From NCBI GenBank assembly GCA_022829145.1, contig CM040764.1, positions 8,355,144-8,419,143 on the forward strand: DNA of 64,000 bases, in the 5' to 3' direction. Origin of the DNA: Albula goreensis (Eukaryota; Chordata; Actinopteri; Albuliformes; Albulidae). Both the position numbers and the translations under genes were made by a program. The stretch's first letter is position 1; each line of letters starts with the position of its first letter. Positions 57,181-64,000 of this stretch are shown here, piece after piece. A model generated the notes under the pieces. It worked only from the letters and a program-made list of their open reading frames with translations, was not told the origin of the DNA and made no database searches.

Positions 57181-59893
57181 CATGGTGTTATCATGTGAGC
57201 ATATTGTATCTGTGTGTGTGTATATGTGAGTGAATGCTTGTGTGTTTATTGAAATGTTTGTTTGTGTGCATGCATGCATATACATGAGCTTGTGTGTTTG
57301 ACAATATGTATAATTTTGTATGTATAAGTTTTTGCTGGTGTGTACACATGTATGGATATGTGTTTCTGGACACTTGTGCATGCTTGCATGTGGGAGTCTG
57401 TGTGTAAGTGTCAGTGTATGTGGATGAGTGAGTGTGTGTGTGTGTGTGTACATACGTGCTCAGCCCTGTCCCAAGCTGACTGTGTCTGTCTCCTCCTCAG
57501 CGCTGTTCCACCTTATGCACTGGCTGCCCTGTTTGTACTGAAGCTAACAGGCTAACACGTTGCATTACAGTGTGGGGCTGCTTGCTGAAGCCTGCTGTTC
57601 TCTCTCGCTCTCTGGCACTCTCTGCTTTTTTTATTCCCTCCTTCATTTTTCTTCACTTAATTCAGGAAAACCCCCCAATTTTGCTCCTCTGCATTAGACT
57701 CTCTCTGAGCTGAGGGTAGTGTGAATGCAGAGTGGAGGGAGGGGTTTGTTTGTGAGTTTGCATTTGGAGTGTGTGTTTGCGTTTATTTCCCTCAGACAGG
57801 TGAAAGAATGGGGCGAGGAGGGTGCTGGTACTGTGAGGGGTCATGTCATGTGGGGAATGCTGAGCCTAATTTTCCCAGGACTTTTTTATGCTGTTTTTTT
57901 TTTTTTTTTTTTTTACTCCAAGGGGGACACTGACCGAGGAGACGGACTGGGAGAAAGAGAGGGAGCCTGGCTGAACTCATGAACAGACCGGGGAAAAGGA
58001 CTCGGAGGAAAGTGGCTCAGATCTGTCAAGAGTGGAAGGATCCAGTCTGCCGCCCCAGTCACCGTGATCCAGAACGAGCCCAAACCCCAGTCCAGGGACA
58101 CACGGAGAGCTGGGACCAGCAGGGCCTCCAGGACTAAAAACGAGGCGCACGGAGTGTAGAGCTACAGTGAAAGAAGGTAAATTTACATATGCATGCTTTG
58201 CTTATTTTCAGAAGGCTTATGATTGGGTCAGTGGAGGCTTTTGTTCTTTAGACTAATCAGGGCTGGAGTTGATGGAAAATCCTATGAAGGAGGAAAGGCC
58301 TTCTGTAGACCTCCAGTTTCCTGTGTTGCAGTGAATGGTGTGAGCGTCTGGAGAAAGGCTAAAGCAGGTAAATCATCTGGCTGTAAGTTTCCTTTAAGGT
58401 GAATCGAGGTCAGTGAGATGACAGGGGCGAACCCCACCCAAGCCCACCTTCCTCTGTCCTGTGGCCTGAGCTAACTTGTCTAAAGTAATTACATTGTCAC
58501 CCTGCCCGGAGACAAAGTGAGGGATAAAAGGAAAAAGAGAAAACTCAGAGGAGGCTGCACAGGGCCTATTTGAATTGTTGTTTTCCTTTTCTCCCAAGCC
58601 AAACTACCACAGAACTAGTAGATCTCCCGTAGCCACAATGCCTGCCGACTGCAGGAGAAGTAAGCCTTGGCCATGACTTCGATTCCCATGATGACACACT
58701 GTAGACACACCACAAATCACATACTACCCGTGTCATCGGAGGGTTATGAGGCCAGCATGTTCTCGGTCCGTGCATCCACAGGCACATGGGCATTCAGCAG
58801 TGAGGCCGGGCCAATTGTTGCCTTGCCAATGCGGACTGGCCAAAGCTGGAAATGGTGCGAACGTAGCTCAAACGCCTAGTAGCAGGGCTCACACTTTGCT
58901 TTCAGTGCAAGCGTCTTTACAGCTTGAGGCCTGAATGGGGCTTGTACACTTTGTACACATGAGTAAGGCCTTGGTGTATGTATGAATGTGAATGTACATA
59001 TAATGATTCATTTTATTTGTATCGCACCATGTAGGTGTTTTACAGTACAGTAAATCAGTGTCTGCTTTGTCTCTTTCCTTCCTACCCCAGGTCCCTCTGC
59101 AGGCTGGACAGCCCCTGAAGTTCACAGTCCTGGAGACTCTGGACTGAAACAAGGAGGAGTTTGAGTTCCTCCAAGCCCAGGACCACAGGTAGGCCTCTCA
59201 TTACAGGTAGAGTCAATATTGATCCTGTCTGCGTGATACCGGTAGCTAAATTATTATTTACGTGAGTTTTTCTAAACTGTTATATGTTATAATCTATTTG
59301 GACTGTATGTATAGTGTCTGCAGGTATTTTCTCCCTCTGAAGGGTGTCTCTGTGTCCTGACAGTTCAGTGTCTCCCTCTGGTGGCTCCTATTTGTCTCAC
59401 AGGTGTTTCCCTCTGCTGGCTGCTCTCTAGATTGCAGGTGCAGTGTCTGTCTCTCCTGGCTCCTGTTCGTTACGCGGGTTGTGCACGCAACAAAACAATG
59501 TGCCTTACGTTGCTATAAATCATAAAATTTTGAAAATTATATTTGAGTGGAAATAAAACAACTCAATCATTTACAGAATTTGTGGTTGTGTGGGCTTTGT
59601 TTGGCAACTGAGTCAACATTACTCCTGGTATCGGTAGATAAATTTCATAATTACATCAATACAGAGACACTGTCTCTCTCACACTCCCATAAACTAATCT
59701 TGGTTCATGGTGAATGCTGTCGGGTAAATCTCTGGTCAAAATGGAATGACTAGACAGACACTTGGTGGTTTATGTGTGTGTGTGTGTGTGTGTTTTATGC
59801 TATTGTACTTGCGCTTAGCATTGTATATCTGTTTTATAATTCCTGCGGGATCTTTTCATGTGTCAACAGATCTTTGATGCAGTCAGACAAGCA
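56920..59893 (+). repeat. Segmental duplication, + strand copy
   Basis: 56920-57110 is the inverse of about 49440-49630. 57180-57890 is the inverse of the 28400-29240 part. 57890-59893 parallels 41880-43850 on the same strand. A (TG)n microsatellite of 72 bases (57108-57179) sits at the junction of the first two. A T run (57893-57914) precedes ACTCCAAGGGGGACACTGAC, as in the other copies. The block ends inside a TLE-like exon, where a GA tract begins. Confidence 0.85.
59091..59893 (+). pseudogene. TLE-like Q-domain exons, broken copy
   Basis: 59091-59188 is the 98-nt exon-2-like piece. It begins VPLQAGQPLKF, which is closer to TLE2 than the open copy because it keeps PLQ, but it has TGA in place of the arginine codon after TLETLD, and QAQD in place of QAQY. 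The second exon starts after GTCAACAG (about 59870) and is cut after GCAGTCAGACAAGCA by a GA tract and LINE. Confidence 0.65.
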
Positions 59894-60170
59894 CAAGCGA
59901 GGGAGGAGAGGGCAAAGGGCAAGACAGAGAGAGAGAGAGATCAAGAGAGGGCGAGTGAGAGGGAGAGAGGGCGAGCGAGACAGAAAGAGAGGAAGAGAGA
60001 GATGGCAAGCGAGAGGGAAAGAGGGCGAGAGAGACAGAGAGGAAGAGAGATGGCAAGCGAGAGGGAAAGAGGGCGAGAGAGAGAGAGCAAAGTAGAGAGA
60101 CAGCAAGAGAGAGGGCGTACGAGCAAGAGGGAGAGACAGAGAGAGGGCGAGCGAGAGGGAGAGAGAGAGA
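59894..60170. repeat. GA-rich purine tract
   Basis: About 277 bases. It corresponds to the right part of the tract at 46041-46473, without the regular 18-bp repeat. Confidence 0.95.
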
Positions 60171-60632
60171 GATCAGCCAGCTGATCCTGAAGCTTACTGA
60201 ACACAACACCACCATCAGTCAACTTCAGGACAGCACCTCAATAACACTTAGAATTAGAGTAAACCAAATTATCAAACATCTCAAAAGCTTATTTGGACCA
60301 TGGGGACAAAATCACAAAATTTCAAAACAGAATTGCTATTGGGCCCCAAATAGAAAATATGAATTGGCAGAATATCTAGTAAACGTTACAAATACAAAAA
60401 AAGAGATCCTGACAAAATATTGTGTCAGTGACCACATCCTGGCCATTGAAAAGGACCAACACAGATAAACTGGGCTGGCCAGAAAGGACAGGCTGTGTGA
60501 GCAATGTAAGACCCAAGAGGTTGAGACAGATTCACTTTCTTTTGTTGCACAAATTACGATAAAGAGAAATATTCTTTAAAAATATAAACATTGTTTTCCC
60601 TGACTTTAAAAATGGTCAATAATTCTAGAATT
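60171..60632 (+). mobile_element. LINE ORF2 C-terminal fragment (AGA subtype), duplicate
   Basis: Near-identical to 46474-46930, including the AGA codon and the same right-hand junction at AATTCTAGAATTATC. The LINE piece was therefore in place before this block was duplicated. Confidence 0.85.
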
Positions 60633-63600
60633 ATCACTCTGTTCTCCCAAATTTCTCAACCCTGAAGGAGAGTAGGGGTAAAATGGGCCATGGAAATGTG
60701 TCAGGGCCCAAGCCTCTGAGACATTCTGCTAAACCAATGATATTGAGTGCATATGTTTGTCTTCTTGCATTACTGAATCCAGAGCAAGTCTGTTAGCAAT
60801 ACAACATATTTGAATGAATCACATTTGTTTTTGGAAATTATTTCAATGTTTAATTTAACTGAGAGAGGGGGGACCACACAAAATGAACTGATGAATGTTA
60901 AACCATGAATCATGGGGTATGCCATTTCCAGTGGGGAAGAGTTTCAAGTTTCCATATGCAAGAACAGCAGACCTCTGCACACCCATGTTTTGGAACCTGC
61001 TGACAAAAAAGACACGAAGCAGCATTGGCTATGTTGGCATACAAGTGTTTGAGAAAATTGTCTGCACCCTCTTATGTAGAGTTGGTGATCTTGGTCAGTG
61101 AGGTCTTCATTCCAGTGAAATGAATAGTTTCAAAATATCCCACTTGGGAAAGACAGACAATTCATTAGTTCTGCAATCATTTACATTTAATATGAAAGTA
61201 CAACAAATTCTGAAACTTGTTTGGCAACCTTCACAGATCTCTTGCAAAACTCTGATTGAAGGGACTCTCAAACAGGACTTCCATCCCTTTGCTGTGCCCT
61301 CTACCTCACATGCAAATGAGTACATGAAAATGGTCCTTAAAAATTGGAAAGCACTAAGGGTTAAGCTGAATGAATGGAGTTTACAGGCAAGAAACTGATG
61401 TCTTTGCTTGTCAGTTGAAGGAACATTTCATTAAGACAATTGTACCATGTTTGGGGCGGGTGTGAGGGGTTTTGAGAGGCCATTATCTGAAAAGGGGACA
61501 TGTTAACAATGTTGGAGATGTGGCAACCCCTACGAGACATTTGTTGAATGTGCCAGAGGACCAAATACCCTTGTTAAGCAGAGCTCATTTTTGTGAGGCA
61601 AACATGAGATGGGATTTGAAATAGGAATTCAAATGTTAACACAGGAAAAGCAAACATTCTCGCTGCGGCAGCCAAAACTGCTCGGCAGCCCGAGTCTCAT
61701 CACCTCGTTTGTGCCAATAATGTTGGGTAGGAGGCAAGTGGCACATGGTGCGCTATGGTGAGCTGCGTGAATCCAGTGAAGAACGTGCTCCTCCTCAGTG
61801 CCCCAGTACCATGGTTTCAGATCTAGCGTGGCCATCTTGAAGCAGCGGCAAGTTCTGGTTTGGTATCCCGATGGCTCCTCTGTGTCCAGCCAAGGGGAAC
61901 AAAAAGGCAATGAAACCAAAAATGAACCAAACGGGCATCTCAGAAGATGAATCATCATTTAGGAAGCACATACCCGCAGCTCGTCTGGTTTACTCATGTT
62001 CCGCGAAATTCACAGCATGGCGGCCTGAAAACAAGGCCAGGTTATTAAACCACATGGGTTGAGTGTAACCTCATCAGGAAGCAGTCAGTGTTTGAACATG
62101 CAATGCCTTCAGACATAAAGGACCAATGTCAAGTTTCACATGGCAAAATGAAAGCATTATACCACAATGTCACAAGCTGTAGAAATATTCCCTTTCCTTA
62201 CCTTCACTCCAAACACCACATTGAAACTGAAGGGTTGCAGTCATCAAGTTACATTTTAGAGCATGCAAGAATAAAATGGACCATGAATGGTATTTCAAAA
62301 GTGGTTCTCTTCAGCTTTCCCATACACACACCTTTCCCAAACACCGCAGACTGGAGTACGCTCAAACCTGGTATGCCCCCGAATTAGACTTTATATATAC
62401 TCAGCAGCCGGATGTATTGAGGCCTGTCACACCCCTAATCAGACCTTATATAGACTCAGCAGCTGGCTCAAATTGAGCCTGTCACAAATTAAATTGTTAA
62501 ATGAGGTCCAGGTGTTGAGCAAGCCCATGTGATCGTTAGTGGATTTGGTTGTCTTGGTGCCTCTGTGGTAGTGCCAAAGTTATTGTGTCAAAGTTTCTAT
62601 GGAGTAGTGGACTAAAGCATGTGGTCCTTCCTTGGTGGTCACAGGTTCAAGGCTGTTCCTTTTTTTGTGTTACTTCATCTGTAAAGTAAATGTCAAATCT
62701 CCCCTACAAGAAAAGTGGGTGAGCGTGATGGATCCTGTGGGCACTGGAGACTGGTCCACCCTTCACACTGATGTAGGTGAGGAAGGTGGTCTTGAATCTG
62801 AGCAGCAGGCCTGATCAACTACCTCTGTAAGAGGAATGAGAATGGGGGGGGCTCATCCCCCCCCCCGAAGGTTTCGGAAGGTAAAATGGGGGGGTTATGC
62901 AGCTGCAAGCCACACCTGGCTGAAATTTTACATCATGTGATGGATGCATCCACATTTTGAGTATGAGGAACTTGGCCACCTTCTGCCAGAACCCCTCTCC
63001 TTTTTACTGCCATGCTTCAATTTCATACATGTGCACACATCAGCAGACATTTAATTGAACAATTCTATATATGGTGGTTTTGGATGTCTTGGTGCTGAAG
63101 GGGGGCAACCCATACCCACAGAGAGAGAGACAAAATGGTCACTTGATAACACACACACATGACCCCAGTCTTTCACCCAAAACTGAAAGTCAGTGTAAAG
63201 GAGATGTAGGAAACAGAAATACACACTGGGGATTTCACTCTCACTCCTGAGGCATGAGATGGGTTTCCACCACTCCCTTGCCCTAATTAATGTGTATTTT
63301 AAGAGGCCGTTGGTGAACTTTACCTGCCGGGAGCAATATCCCGAGACTACAAAATTCATTTATTTTGTAGAAGTATAATTTGAAAGATCGGGCCTACCTT
63401 TGAACATAAAACAGGCAGATGTATTTAAAAGGATGCATGTTGTGATACTCGTTAAATGCAGTCATAGAAATAATGAAGCCAAGCCAACCTGGATGTAGTA
63501 ACCTCACAGACACCTTGGGGTCAGTATGTCTTGTAATTCACTGCCAGACACACTAGGTGGCAGTATATTTTTAATAAATTGATGACCATTAGCAATCAAT

Positions 63601-64000
63601 ATTGGTGTCAAAGATTAAGCTAATGCTAACAAAAAGAAATGGAGGAGGGCCTAAGGTGCTCCTCCTTGGGCAGGCCTTAGATAAGCAGGGGAAGGCCTAA
63701 AGTAAGAAAAAGAATAAAAAAACAAGGGGAGATGGACCCCTCAGAGGGAATGGGGGATTGCCTGGGTGAACCTTTGCTGCTCTGCATAGACCAGCCCGGC
63801 TTATTGTGTAATGCTTCCAGGTAATACACAATTAACCATTTTGCATCAGACTCAGTAGATTTTGTGTTTTTTTGTTTGTATAAGAAGTTGTGTAGCCCCT
63901 AGGAGCATTAAAGTGTGGTGAGGGCCCCCAGCTGACTGGCCCTGGCCGGAGCGGTCTTTCCTCCACAATTTGATCAACAGTCTCACTTTTAAAACGTTAC
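60633..64000 (+). repeat. Segmental duplication, + strand, 13.7-kb spaced copy 2
   Basis: Second copy of 46931-50280, continuing beyond the window. It includes a copy of the SINE (about 62545-62945). Differences are mostly single bases and small length changes in homopolymers. No gene was recognised. Confidence 0.9.

Noticed and set aside
58335..58372. Possible small exon between TTGCAG and GTAAAT, faintly like TLE VERAKQ
   Set aside because: Only a few residues match, the frame is ambiguous, and it precedes the exon-2-like piece, which is the wrong order for that part of TLE.

Overview
This is vertebrate, almost certainly teleost fish, nuclear DNA. The evidence is a single-exon fam43a gene, fish-type tRNA-derived SINEs, a fish-type retrotransposon tail around 55.4 kb, many GA/CT, TG/CA and TTTA microsatellites, and a LINE family with a C-terminal Cys/His motif. 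The species cannot be read from the window. A run of exactly 500 N (23642-24141) is a scaffold gap.

Layout. From 1 to 10.2 kb there is one ordinary gene, fam43a (minus strand, 2941-3981), in otherwise non-coding AT-rich DNA with one old SINE. From 10.2 to 23.6 kb there are three unrelated tandem arrays. The first is a ~40-bp minisatellite in a ~118-bp three-monomer higher-order repeat, whose core resembles the CTCF binding motif. The second is a 139-bp satellite. The third is a 54-bp minisatellite that runs into the gap. LINE fragments, a SINE, CT tracts and a 220-bp direct duplication lie between them.

From 24.1 to 64 kb the window is a patchwork of segmental duplications and LINE pieces. 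One duplicated block lies inverted at 24.1-29.4 kb. Copies on the + strand lie at 41.6-45.7, 46.9-50.4, 56.9-59.9 and 60.6-64.0 kb. The blocks carry decayed exons that resemble the N-terminal Q domain of a TLE/Groucho corepressor, closest by eye to TLE2. Of four copies of the exon-2-like piece only the one at 43059-43156 is open. Between the blocks (29.4-41.6 kb), the 3' part of one LINE (C-terminal ORF2 plus 3' UTR) is repeated head to tail with a period near 1.67 kb, each unit joined to the next by a GA-rich tract. All these units carry the same in-frame TGA. A LINE ORF1 fragment lies at 32.2-32.9 kb.

A separate insert (53.8-56.9 kb) holds a possible DNA transposon with 16-bp inverted ends and eight scattered copies of a TTTAAGCCCA-type motif.

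fam43a is the only feature I would call a working protein-coding gene. Nearly all other open frames are by-products of tandem repeats. The most notable structures are the one-direction array of CTCF-like motifs, the tandem LINE-tail amplification, the repeated TLE-like exons and the TTTAAGCCCA element.
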